NCBI GenBank assembly: GCA_039919885.1
Contig: JBDSEV010000069.1
Coordinates: 1-64,000, forward strand
Direction of reading: 5' to 3'
Length of the DNA stretch: 64,000 nt
Source: JACMLD01 sp039919885
Lineage (GTDB): Bacteria; Bacteroidota; Bacteroidia; Chitinophagales; Chitinophagaceae
Position numbers and translations under genes: made by a program. Positions 17,866 through 26,138 of this stretch are shown one piece after another. Under the pieces are notes generated by a model. The model was not told the origin of the DNA and made no database searches. It was given only the letters and a program-made list of their open reading frames with translations. How positions within the stretch are numbered: the stretch's first letter is position 1; each line of letters starts with the position of its first letter.

Positions 17866-18612
17866 ATGAAAGCATTTACTTTTATTTTATTGGCGTGCCT
17901 GGCAGTGGGCAAAGCACCTTTGCATGCGCAAAACCCTATCTTCCTGGCAGAAGGCAAAATTGAATTCGAGCGAAAAGTAAACATGTATTCCCTGATGGAC
18001 GACGGCGATTCCTGGAACGATTTGCAAAAGAAAACGATGCCAAAGTTCAGGACTACCTATTTTGATTTGCTATTTAGCAAAAACAAAACTTTCTACCAGC
18101 CTGGGCGTGACAACCCGGAGAATAACAAGAGTTTTTATGATGAAGGCGTGGCGCAGGAAAACGTGGTATTTTCTGAGCTGGACAGCAGCAGGAGCACCAG
18201 CCAGAAAAAAGTATTTGAACAGATTTTTTTGATAAAAGACAGCACCCGGCAGATTCAGTGGAAGATAACGGATGAGAACCGCGTGATAGCCGGCTTTCAG
18301 TGCAGGCGTGCAAACGCGCTCATTATGGATTCTATTTACGTGGTTGCTTTTTATACCGACGAGATTGTTTCGCCAGGCGGCCCGGAATCTTTTACTGGGC
18401 TCCCAGGTATGATTCTCGGCATTTCCCTGCCTCACCAGCACGTAACCTGGTTTGCAACAAAAGTTTCCGCAAGGCCTGTGGGCGCTGCAGAAATCAGGGA
18501 ACCGACCAAAGGAAAAAAAGTGACCTATACTTCACTGAGAGAATCATTGAAAGAAGTGATGAAAGACTGGGGAAAATACAAGCAACGAAACCTGGAATCG
18601 GTCATGCTCTAG
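17866..18612 (+). CDS. GLPGLI family protein
   Basis: A 248-residue exported protein of the GLPGLI family, named for a motif seen here as GLPGMIL at residues 178-184. The open frame begins at 17800, but the Met at 17866 starts a signal peptide (MKAFTFILLACLAVGKAPLHAQ), so this start is chosen. Family function is not established. Members occur almost only in Bacteroidota and are usually encoded right after a beta-barrel receptor of the type found upstream, suggesting that the two proteins act together at the outer membrane. The spacing of 16 bases supports co-transcription. Confidence 0.88.
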   Translation: MKAFTFILLACLAVGKAPLHAQNPIFLAEGKIEFERKVNMYSLMDDGDSWNDLQKKTMPKFRTTYFDLLFSKNKTFYQPGRDNPENNKSFYDEGVAQENVVFSELDSSRSTSQKKVFEQIFLIKDSTRQIQWKITDENRVIAGFQCRRANALIMDSIYVVAFYTDEIVSPGGPESFTGLPGMILGISLPHQHVTWFATKVSARPVGAAEIREPTKGKKVTYTSLRESLKEVMKDWGKYKQRNLESVML

Positions 18613-18633
18613 TGGTTGTACACCCGGCTTACA

Positions 18634-20334
18634 TTATATATTCATCTTTTTCAATTCTTTTACTGCGTAATCACACGCACGTGCCGTAAGTGCCATGTAG
18701 GTGATGGAAGGGTTTAGACACGAACTGGAGACCATACAGGAACCGTCGGTAACAAATACATTGCGCACCTCATGCAATTGGTTAAAGGCGTTCAGCACAG
18801 AAGTCTTTGCATCATGCCCCATCCTGGCAGCACCCATTTCGTGGTTGGCATTGCCAGGCGCTGAGATAGCGGCGTTGATACGCACATCTTTGTATCCTGC
18901 TGCTTCCAGCATTTCTTTTCCCGTGGCCACCATGTCTTTGTGCATTGCTTTTTCATTATCGCGGAAAGTACAATCGACTGTCACCAGCGCCCTTCCCCAC
19001 GGATCTTTTTTATCGGGACTAAGCGTAATGCGGTTGTCTGCATACGGCAGGCATTCGCCATAGGAATACAAGCCGATCTTCCAGGGTCCGGGTTCGGTGA
19101 GTGCATCTTTAAAATCACCGCCTATCGGTGTTTCCGGTTCCGGCCTGCTGCGGTTTGCGCTTACCCCATAATGATAGCCGCGTATAAAATCCGGGGACTG
19201 TTCATGTATATTTTTAAACCTTGGTATGTACAGTGCATTGGGACGGCGGCCAAAGTAATATTTATCTTCAAAACCATCTGCCGCGGCAGTCACCGATACA
19301 CCCTTGTGGTGGTCCATCAGGTTGCGGCCTACCTGGTCGCTGCCATTGCCCATGCCGTTTGGAAAACGGCCGGATGTGGAATTGAGCAGGATGGCGGTAG
19401 TGGCAACGGTAGATGCATTGAGGAAGATAATTTTTGCATGGAAAGTGATTGTCTGCCTGGTCTCCGTATCAATAATTTCTACACCCGTAGCACGCTGCTG
19501 CTGTTCATCATACACAACTGTATTTACGAGCGAATGCGGCCGCACGGTGAGGTTTCCGGTTGCGTAGGCTGCTGGCATGGTGCTGGCGTTGGTGCTGAAA
19601 TACGCACCATAAGGACAACCACGGTGACAAAGATCGCGGGCCTGGCATTGGCCGCGGCCTTTCACTGGCTGTGTAAGATTGGCGGTCCGCCCCATTATAA
19701 CTTTTCTGTCGGTGTATTTCGACTCCAATCTTTTTTTGAAATCGGATTCCACGCAGTTCATTTCAAACGGCGGTTGAAATTTTCCATCCGGCAGTGAAGG
19801 TATTCCATCTCTATTTCCACTAACGCCAACAAAGGTTTCTACATAATCGTACCAGGGTGCAATGTCTTTATAACGAATGGGCCAGTCGGTACCATGCCCG
19901 TCTTTCAGATTGGCTTCAAACTCAAGGTCGCTCCAGCGATAACAAGCCCTGCCCCACAGCAAGGAACGGCCCCCTACAACATCGCCCCGGATCCAATCGA
20001 ACCGGTTGGTTTCCTCGTACGGGTTCTCCTTATCGTTAATATAAAAATGTTTGTTGTCTTCTTTGTACGAGAAATGGCGGGACTGTATCTGGTGCTCCCC
20101 CTTTTCTGCCTGACTGAGGGTAAGATGGTGCGGAAAATCCCAGGGGTTTTTAGTAGCCGTGGGATAATTGGGATGCTCAACATTTTTGCCCCGTTCCAGC
20201 AGCAACACTTTTAATCCTTTTTCACAAAGCTCTTTTGCAGCCCAGCCACCACTGATGCCGGAACCAACAATTATCGCATCATATGTATTTTGTTTAACAG
20301 CTGTATTGTTAACGTGTAGGGTATCTCCTGGCAT
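18634..20334 (-). CDS. GMC family oxidoreductase
   Basis: A 566-residue FAD-dependent glucose-methanol-choline oxidoreductase. The FAD-binding GSGISGG (residues 24-30) and LLLERG near 50 lie at the N-terminus. The C-terminal domain carries GNANHEMGAARMG with the active-site His and CLNPSITYMALTARACD with the second conserved Asn. A Cys cluster in GQCQARDLCHRGCPYG resembles the Cys-rich region of dehydrogenase subunits that bind an iron-sulfur cluster. Bacterial relatives include glucoside 3-dehydrogenases, which make 3-keto sugars, usually with a small Gluconate_2-dh3 subunit. No such subunit gene is adjacent here. A sugar-phosphate isomerase-like gene lies 179 bases upstream on the same strand, which supports a sugar-oxidation role. 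Confidence 0.88.
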   Translation of the reverse strand: MPGDTLHVNNTAVKQNTYDAIIVGSGISGGWAAKELCEKGLKVLLLERGKNVEHPNYPTATKNPWDFPHHLTLSQAEKGEHQIQSRHFSYKEDNKHFYINDKENPYEETNRFDWIRGDVVGGRSLLWGRACYRWSDLEFEANLKDGHGTDWPIRYKDIAPWYDYVETFVGVSGNRDGIPSLPDGKFQPPFEMNCVESDFKKRLESKYTDRKVIMGRTANLTQPVKGRGQCQARDLCHRGCPYGAYFSTNASTMPAAYATGNLTVRPHSLVNTVVYDEQQQRATGVEIIDTETRQTITFHAKIIFLNASTVATTAILLNSTSGRFPNGMGNGSDQVGRNLMDHHKGVSVTAAADGFEDKYYFGRRPNALYIPRFKNIHEQSPDFIRGYHYGVSANRSRPEPETPIGGDFKDALTEPGPWKIGLYSYGECLPYADNRITLSPDKKDPWGRALVTVDCTFRDNEKAMHKDMVATGKEMLEAAGYKDVRINAAISAPGNANHEMGAARMGHDAKTSVLNAFNQLHEVRNVFVTDGSCMVSSSCLNPSITYMALTARACDYAVKELKKMNI

Positions 20335-20513
20335 GCGTAGATTTGTTTGTGTGTTTACTGGTACAAATAAAAGGAATTAAGGTTGTTTAACTGTATTAAA
20401 ATTGGTCTTTTATATAGGATTAGCGGCCGCTCTCCTGGCTGAATGAGCCGTTGCATTTTTTCGTAGGAGCGCAACCCAATATGTTAACGGAACTGCGCGC
20501 AGCCACTATTTGT

Positions 20514-21437
20514 TTACAGCGCCAGGTGCTTTTTAATCGCCTGGGGATAGTCGGCCAATGCTATCTCCGGTGCTTCCAGTTCCGGGTGCCACATTTTCTC
20601 CCATTCAAAACTGTAGAAACCGCGGTACCCTGCGTGCTGCAAGCTATCAATGGCGGCAAAGATCGGCACATCCCCCTTGCCCAGCAGTGTATAGCGCAGC
20701 GCGTTACCATCCAATTTCGCATCTTTGACATGTGTATGAAAAATATATTTTTTTAGTGTAGCATATACCTGCGCCGGAGGTTCTTTTGTAATCGTCCACA
20801 TATTTGCAATGTCCCATATCAACCCAACCTGTGGATGATTGACTGCCTGCATAATGGCCAGCAGATCTGCCGTGTAAACGACGTAGCCATGGGTTTCCAT
20901 TAATACCCGTACGTTTTTTCCTTTTGCATAGTCTCCCAGTTCCTGCAGGCCCTTCACGATCAAACCGATGGTCGCCTGTTTTTCCTGGTCTTTCGGAAAA
21001 TTGTTGGGAAACACCCGCACAAAAGGGCAATGCGTTTGCTGTGCGAGGTCAATGAAGCGTTTGGCCTCATCAATATTGTCTTTTCGTTTTACCGGGTCTG
21101 CGATATGCAGGTTGCACGAAGACCCGAGGTTTACCAACTGAAGATTTTTCTGCCGCAAGCGATTAATGCTGTCCGTTATATTTTCGGCGGTGTTGAACTC
21201 CGGGCATTTGGTAAGGTCCATCTGGCGGAGCAGACCCCGTAATTCTATCCCCTGGTAGCCGTTAGCTGCTGCAAAATCAACGATTTGGGGGAATGACCAG
21301 TCGGGACACCCGAGTGTGGAAAACGATAACAAGGGCGCCGGTTTCACGAACCGGAATGAAGACCCCGCAACTGCTGCTGCAAGTACGATACCGGATGTTT
21401 GTAAAAATGATTTGCGGGTAATGAAATGCATAGCCAT
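20514..21437 (-). CDS. Exported sugar phosphate isomerase/epimerase-like protein
   Basis: A 307-residue protein of the xylose isomerase-like TIM-barrel superfamily. The N-terminus (ITRKSFLQTSGIVLAAAVAGSS) is an export signal, and the RKSFLQ stretch is only partly like a Tat motif. The barrel shows typical strands with metal-ligand residues: GIELRG early, VRVFPNNFP, LMETHG (Glu), LIWDIANMW and FHTHVKDAK (His and Asp), and a late FYSFEWE (Glu). Such proteins are often encoded beside GMC or Gfo/Idh oxidoreductases in Bacteroidota and act on oxidised sugars. It lies upstream of the GMC gene on the same strand. The exact reaction is unknown. Confidence 0.85.
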   Translation of the reverse strand: MAMHFITRKSFLQTSGIVLAAAVAGSSFRFVKPAPLLSFSTLGCPDWSFPQIVDFAAANGYQGIELRGLLRQMDLTKCPEFNTAENITDSINRLRQKNLQLVNLGSSCNLHIADPVKRKDNIDEAKRFIDLAQQTHCPFVRVFPNNFPKDQEKQATIGLIVKGLQELGDYAKGKNVRVLMETHGYVVYTADLLAIMQAVNHPQVGLIWDIANMWTITKEPPAQVYATLKKYIFHTHVKDAKLDGNALRYTLLGKGDVPIFAAIDSLQHAGYRGFYSFEWEKMWHPELEAPEIALADYPQAIKKHLAL

Positions 21438-21580
21438 AATAATTATTTTATACCGTCACAAAATATTGGCCTGCTGGCCATGCCCGAAGCAAATATAGCA
21501 AGGTTGGGAAAAAGATGGCACAACCGCAAGGGAGTCTCCTTTCATTCGTATATTTAATTTTCCTAAATAATTACTGCAAT

Positions 21581-22564
21581 ATGTTTACAAGATCGCTACG
21601 CAATTCCCGCAACGGACATTATTTTACGCTGATGCTGTTCTTTATTTTCAGTAATTTCAGTACCGGCAAACCGCTGAACGGACAGCGCGCAAGTGATTAC
21701 ACGCACCACCGCCTGCTTATCCGCGATGAAGGCATCTCACAACTGGCCTATGTAGATTTAAGCAACGCTGCTGCTAACTGGTATATCCCAATTCCTGTTG
21801 GACGGGATGTACAACTGGTGGGCAACAACAACGTGCTGGTAGGAACAGGCACAGGGTACGAAGAACACGATATCACCACAGGCAGCAAAACATACGCGCT
21901 TACCAGTTATGCCGGCACCGTTGCCGCACGCAGGCTGCGCAATGGCAATACGTTGCTTGCAGGCGTTAACTGGCAGGAGAAAAAAGGCATCGTGCTGGTG
22001 GAAGTGGATAGCGCGGGAAAAATGCAGCGCCTGATTAATTATGCCGGCTTCGATTATGTGCGACTGGTTCGTGAAACCAGTACCGGCAACTTGTTAGTGA
22101 CTGCCAACAATTATATTTTTGAAGGCAATAAAAACGGTGAAATTGTGTGGAAGGTGATGATTGGCGATGCACAGAATACACATGCATGGCAGGCGCTCCG
22201 GCTGGCGAACGGTCAAACCATCGTAAGCACCGGCTATGCAAAAAAACTTGAACTGTTTTCCGCGGAAGGGAAATTGCTGGATACGATAACCGGTCCCCCC
22301 GCCGTGCATTCAAATTTCTATGCCGGTTTTCAAATACTACCCAACGGCAATTATGTAGTTACCAACTGGCAGGGCCATGGACCCAGGCAGGGCGGTTCCG
22401 GTACACAGGTGCTGGAGTATACGCTGAAGGGGGCACTTGCCTGGTCATGGAAACAGGATTCAACAAAATTTTCTTCGCTGCACTGTGTACTTGTGCTGGA
22501 CGAGCTGGACGCAAAATATTTACACATTGAAGACGCCAGCGGCCGGCTTGCGCCGGTAAAATAG
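21581..22564 (+). CDS. Exported beta-propeller-like protein
   Basis: A 327-residue protein. The open frame extends back to 21515, but the Met at 21581 gives a sensible N-terminus with a hydrophobic export segment (about residues 14-30, FTLMLFFIFSNFSTG). The remainder consists of repeated four-stranded units of the kind seen in PQQ-like propellers and arylsulfotransferase-type proteins. Examples are RRLRNGNTLLAG, RETSTGNLLVTAN, LRLANGQTIVSTG and QILPNGNYVVTN. These NG-x-x-L/V-V turns recur about every 45 residues. No catalytic motif is evident. It is divergent from the isomerase-like gene across 143 bases and may share regulation with it. Confidence 0.75.
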   Translation: MFTRSLRNSRNGHYFTLMLFFIFSNFSTGKPLNGQRASDYTHHRLLIRDEGISQLAYVDLSNAAANWYIPIPVGRDVQLVGNNNVLVGTGTGYEEHDITTGSKTYALTSYAGTVAARRLRNGNTLLAGVNWQEKKGIVLVEVDSAGKMQRLINYAGFDYVRLVRETSTGNLLVTANNYIFEGNKNGEIVWKVMIGDAQNTHAWQALRLANGQTIVSTGYAKKLELFSAEGKLLDTITGPPAVHSNFYAGFQILPNGNYVVTNWQGHGPRQGGSGTQVLEYTLKGALAWSWKQDSTKFSSLHCVLVLDELDAKYLHIEDASGRLAPVK

Positions 22565-22782
22565 CAAACGGAAAGAATAATTATTGATGCTCTTTCGGCA
22601 GATGGCTACACAGCATCCGTTCCGCGCCTGGCGCAGTACGGAAATAAATGCCCGTCAAGCCTGGAATTCCAACGACTATCTGGACGGATTAAAAATATTT
22701 TTATGCCGATATCAACATTAAGGCAACTGTCAAATGTCAGGCACGTGTGCTGCGGACCATTTGGTGGCCGGCGGTGGTCAAC

Positions 22783-23310
22783 CTACTTAAGCTCCAGTTT
22801 AATACTTCCTCGTGTTTGGTCAAAAAACAAGTTAAGCGCCACTGGTTTAGAACCCGCCGCAAGTATAAATTTATCATAATCCGAAAGTTTTGTTGCTTCA
22901 GGTTCTGCATTAACAAAAATTGAATTTGGTGCTATTTTATTTCCATTGTCCAGCTCAAGTCTAAAATCTGTTGTGGGAATGCCTATACCATGGCCACCAA
23001 TTGAATTTCTGTTAGTCAATTCAATTTTATAGCTCAACTCAATGCCGGCAGACGTTCCATCTGAATTAGACAATTCTATTGCCTTTAAATCTTTAATTCT
23101 GATGAACGCTTCTTTATTTTTTCCCAATAAAATAGTGTCTGGAAATGCGGTCACCACATAATCTTTTGGCTTAGTGCCACTTGCTGGACTGGCTTCGGTG
23201 GCAGGCTGTACTGTTGATGTTTGGTCTGAATTTTCCTGCTTGTGTTCCTTACAAGAATATGTTAATGTGGTTGCTAAAAGCATTAAAACTGCGAATACAT
23301 TTGTTTTCAT
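22783..23310 (-). CDS. Putative lipoprotein, 175 residues
   Basis: A lipoprotein precursor. The signal segment ends in a lipobox (LTYSC) with C20 as the lipidated residue, followed by a polar Ser/Thr/Glu linker (about 21-45). A beta-rich domain then runs to the C-terminus, with a central strand pattern (SAGIELSYKIELTNRN) like immunoglobulin-type or DUF4352-like folds. I cannot name the family with confidence. It is transcribed alone on the minus strand. Confidence 0.75.
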   Translation of the reverse strand: MKTNVFAVLMLLATTLTYSCKEHKQENSDQTSTVQPATEASPASGTKPKDYVVTAFPDTILLGKNKEAFIRIKDLKAIELSNSDGTSAGIELSYKIELTNRNSIGGHGIGIPTTDFRLELDNGNKIAPNSIFVNAEPEATKLSDYDKFILAAGSKPVALNLFFDQTRGSIKLELK

Positions 23311-23424
23311 GTTCTTTACTATTTAAAGTCAAAATAAATTCAAAATTACCAATTATAATAGGTTTCTCCTACTTTTCCATCACGCCAACGAATAGCCGCC
23401 CACAACTTCCAAACGAGTGTTCAA

Positions 23425-23622
23425 TTATTTAAAGTATGACTCGGGAATGGTGCGCCACAAATCGTGCGACAGGTTACCCTTGAGTATCTCATACACCAGG
23501 TAGATGGGCCAGAATATATAGTGAATGATTAGATACAGAATGGAATGATTGTAATGCCAGCTTATCATCAGGGTGTAGATGCCCAGAAGAAAATATAGAA
23601 TGCCCCCATTTTTACTCCCCAT
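23425..23622 (-). CDS. Small membrane protein, 65 residues
   Basis: A short hydrophobic protein with two predicted membrane segments (about residues 8-22 and 27-45) and a polar C-terminal tail containing HDLWRTIPESYF. The composition fits a real small integral membrane protein rather than a chance frame. No family is recognised. It lies 114 bases upstream of the lipoprotein gene on the same strand. Confidence 0.55.
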   Translation of the reverse strand: MGSKNGGILYFLLGIYTLMISWHYNHSILYLIIHYIFWPIYLVYEILKGNLSHDLWRTIPESYFK

Positions 23623-23796
23623 TTGTTTATTTTTTACGGTGATGTGCGGTTATTTTATCACCCGTTTTTTTCAAAGGTTTAAAGTTATTGCATTTCCGCG
23701 TAAAAAACATCCGGGTTTATCTTAAAACCGCCCGAATACAATCGTTTTATTTTATATCTTGACCGGCAATTTCTAACTAAGTATTAAAAAAACTGT

Positions 23797-24018
23797 ATGA
23801 AGCTGATAAAAGTTACGCCCAATAATGGCAATGGCAGTTTTCCCATTTACATCAACTGCGCAGAAATTGTACGCATAGATTTTGGCGGCAATGAACACAA
23901 CCATGGTTGCGATATAACGTTGCGGAATGGCAATGTGCTAAACGTATTCGAGAAAGCCAAAAGCATTTTTGATGCCGTCAACTATACCCATTATAAGCCA
24001 AAGGAAAACAACGGGTGA
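23797..24018 (+). CDS. Small hypothetical protein, 73 residues
   Basis: A compact beta-rich protein (MKLIKVTPNNGNGSFPIYIN, then a strand-turn-strand region and a short helix, AKSIFDAVNYT). The pattern of a short loop with Cys and His (NEHNHGCDITLRNG) and the closing helix suggests a small globular domain. It resembles small hypothetical proteins in which a phenotype-neutral strand pair is followed by an ALSSFDEV-type helix, but I cannot name a family. It is preceded by an AT-rich leader and stands alone on the plus strand. Confidence 0.65.
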   Translation: MKLIKVTPNNGNGSFPIYINCAEIVRIDFGGNEHNHGCDITLRNGNVLNVFEKAKSIFDAVNYTHYKPKENNG

Positions 24019-24230
24019 TGCAGGCACCGATTTAAAAAAATTACCGCATTGCCAGCTGTAGTACATACGGGTTGTATAATACGAGCAACCCCGGTTTTCA
24101 TTGCCGGTTACATCAAATCAATAAGAGAAAAATAAAAGGGGAAAATAAAAATTACGGGCGTTGTAACCGTGCTGCCCTCACTGGCTGTTGCGGAGATTAT
24201 TCTTTTCAAAACCACCATAAACCAATACAA

Positions 24231-24581
24231 CTAAGCCCGATGTTCATCCAGTATTTCGTTTCTTGTATTGTGTGGGTTTAATCCAGTAAAATAAACAGCC
24301 TCATCAGCAAACACTTCTACCGAGGCGATGCGCGCAACCGCAATATGCAGCTGGCTGCCAATGTGCTGTCGTTTTCCATCAACCAATTCCAGTACAATAC
24401 CCGCACCGGCCATGCTTGTTGTTCCCATGGCCAATATCGATCCGCGGTAAGACAGTCCGCCATTTGTAACGATTTTTATATTTATCACCTGCTCCTGCGC
24501 GGCGATATACAATAAGCATTCCTGCGTACTGTTTCCGACAGCGGGGACCATTTTCAATTTTGTTATTGTGGCATCCATCAT
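24231..24581 (-). CDS. Hypothetical protein, 116 residues
   Basis: A cytoplasmic protein with no signal peptide or membrane segment. It is mostly beta strands with Gly/Ala-rich turns (ILAMGTTSMAGAGIVLELVDGKR), which looks like a small beta-barrel or beta-sandwich domain. The C-terminus is Asn/His/Glu-rich. The second Met may be the real start. No family is recognised. The frame is intact and has the codon texture of neighbouring genes, which is the main support. Confidence 0.6.
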   Translation of the reverse strand: MMDATITKLKMVPAVGNSTQECLLYIAAQEQVINIKIVTNGGLSYRGSILAMGTTSMAGAGIVLELVDGKRQHIGSQLHIAVARIASVEVFADEAVYFTGLNPHNTRNEILDEHRA

Positions 24582-24906
24582 ATTGTATTTTTTAATAAAA
24601 GCGCTGCGCGATTGATATGATTATTAAACGGTCCGCCGGCATAAATAGTATGATTAACAGCCATGCCGTTATCTAAAATAAATTGCTGTTAGTACTGGGG
24701 GAAACCATTAATAGTGCGGGGCCGAAGCCAACAGGATAGGACAGTATATTTTACAGGCTGCGCCGGAGCTTACAAGCACGCCTGTAACGGCCGGGTATCA
24801 GCGCACGTCGGCGCAGAAAAATATGCTTTTAAAATAATGGATTTGGAATGCAGCGGGGACTGCGCTATTAAAGAAAATAAAGTAGAAAAACCCTGCGGGT
24901 GAGTGA
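24582..24906. other. Intergenic stretch, no gene supported
   Basis: About 325 bases. A plus-strand frame from 24714 to 24902 contains several Cys codons but has no ribosome site and no family resemblance. Nothing else was seen. Confidence 0.4.
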
Positions 24907-25260
24907 TTACGACTGATGTTGAAAACAATAGGCATTGGCCATTCTGGTATAGTGTCGGCACCTGTTTCCGGAACGGGTTGTTCCCTTACACTGCACAGAT
25001 TCGCCCTGGCCCTGCGAAGGCCGGATGGCTGCTGCAGTTGCAGCGCCGGATGCTGGCCTGCACAACTTGCAAGGCTGCAATCCTGCTGCGCTGGCTGCCG
25101 TGATGCTGGTCTGCTGTGCGGTGTTTTTAACCATTCGGCAGGATGCCAGGTGATATTTCGCACCAGCGGGCGTTGTGTACACGGGTTGTGCTTCCACCGA
25201 GCCGCAGATAAATAACAGCACAAAAATTTGAATGGCTGTTACCAGTCTAGTTGCGCGCAT
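24907..25260 (-). CDS. Small secreted Cys/His-rich protein with DUF5763-like tail
   Basis: A 117-residue exported protein with a signal peptide (about residues 1-25, ending SVEAQ). The first part contains KYHLASCRMVKN followed about 25 residues later by PCKLCRP, a Cys pattern of small metal-binding domains attached to secreted proteins. The C-terminal part (VQCKGTTRSGNRCRHYTRM followed by YCFQHQ) matches the CxGxTxxGxxC...CxxH pattern of the DUF5763 type. Two metal sites are therefore likely. Its start overlaps the end of the upstream gene by 14 bases, so the two are translationally coupled. Function is unknown. Confidence 0.7.
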   Translation of the reverse strand: MRATRLVTAIQIFVLLFICGSVEAQPVYTTPAGAKYHLASCRMVKNTAQQTSITAASAAGLQPCKLCRPASGAATAAAIRPSQGQGESVQCKGTTRSGNRCRHYTRMANAYCFQHQS

Positions 25261-25705
25261 GGCCCTGTATATTTTCTTTCAAAAATTCAGTAATGCAATC
25301 GGCGGTCTGTTCGAGGTTTTTACGTACCAGCGCATGGGGTATTCTAAGTGTCAGGTATCCCTTTTTAAAGGTCTGGTAAGTTCTTTGTAAATCACACAAT
25401 GCCTGGTAAGGATTGGATACATGCAGCGGCGCATCTACCTCAATGGTAACCTTTGCCTCGGCTACCGCAATATCGGTGGTTTGGCAGCCGGCCGATTTTT
25501 CCAGCAATGCCGGAACTTTCCGGGTACGCAATGACAAATATAAATAAATGGTTTCCTGCGTAGTTTCATCCATTTTGGCCTTTACCCAATGCTGGCAGCT
25601 TACGCACAACGCAAAAGCATAATGCTCCATGGAACAATCAACTTCTGCTTCTTCTATCTGGCAGGCGCAATTCTGACAATTCAACGTTGGCGGATAATTT
25701 TTCAT
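25247..25705 (-). CDS. Zinc-ribbon protein with DUF559-like (Vsr-fold) domain
   Basis: A 152-residue protein. The N-terminus has two CxxC pairs (CQNC near residue 10 and CVSC near 34), forming a probable zinc ribbon. From about residue 75 to 145 the pattern TDIAVAEAKVTIEVDAP, then LCDLQRTYQTFKKGYLTLRIPH and VRKNLEQTADCITEF, resembles DUF559. That family has the restriction-endonuclease fold of very-short-patch-repair nucleases, with an Asp and ExD as candidate metal ligands. There is no signal peptide, so it should be cytoplasmic. It overlaps the following secreted protein gene by 14 bases. Nuclease activity is inferred from fold resemblance only. Confidence 0.65.
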   Translation of the reverse strand: MKNYPPTLNCQNCACQIEEAEVDCSMEHYAFALCVSCQHWVKAKMDETTQETIYLYLSLRTRKVPALLEKSAGCQTTDIAVAEAKVTIEVDAPLHVSNPYQALCDLQRTYQTFKKGYLTLRIPHALVRKNLEQTADCITEFLKENIQGHARN

Positions 25706-26138
25706 AAGGATTGTGTAGGATTTGGAATACTAAAAACGTGGTTTAAAGCTGTTTATTATACGCTGGTTGCGCTAAAAAATTCCGCATGCACTTCACCGTG
25801 GCACGCCGCCTTACCTTGTCCGCCACAAACAATGATGCATGCTGCCGCTTCGGGATGCACATTTTTGGGCAACATGCGCAACACGGCTTCTTATAGATTC
25901 ATCGATTGGATTTGAAATTTGTGCAGGCGGGTGTTTTGTACTTTACCGGGTAGCATTGCGAAAGAAGGTTGGCACCCATAGAGCCATTTAGTTGCCGCAC
26001 ATTTTCAGAAATGGCAGGTACAGTTTAAGTGCTACAAGGGAAAAAGTTAATACTGCAAAAAACTTGCAGGGGCAATGAAAAAATTTCTTGTAGAAACCGA
26101 TAGGGATGCTTGCCTGTTTTGGTGTAGCAGCAAAATTT
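25706..26138. other. Intergenic stretch, no gene supported
   Basis: About 430 bases between the zinc-ribbon gene and the end of hutH. A 40-codon minus-strand frame (about 25763-25885) has a Cys/His/Gly-rich translation but no other support. I see no terminator or promoter of note. Confidence 0.4.

Noticed and set aside
18940..19797. 285-codon plus-strand frame
   Set aside because: Antisense shadow of the GMC oxidoreductase gene, which is strongly supported.
24714..24902. 62-codon plus-strand frame with several Cys
   Set aside because: No ribosome site, no family, and it lies between minus-strand genes with no conserved pattern.
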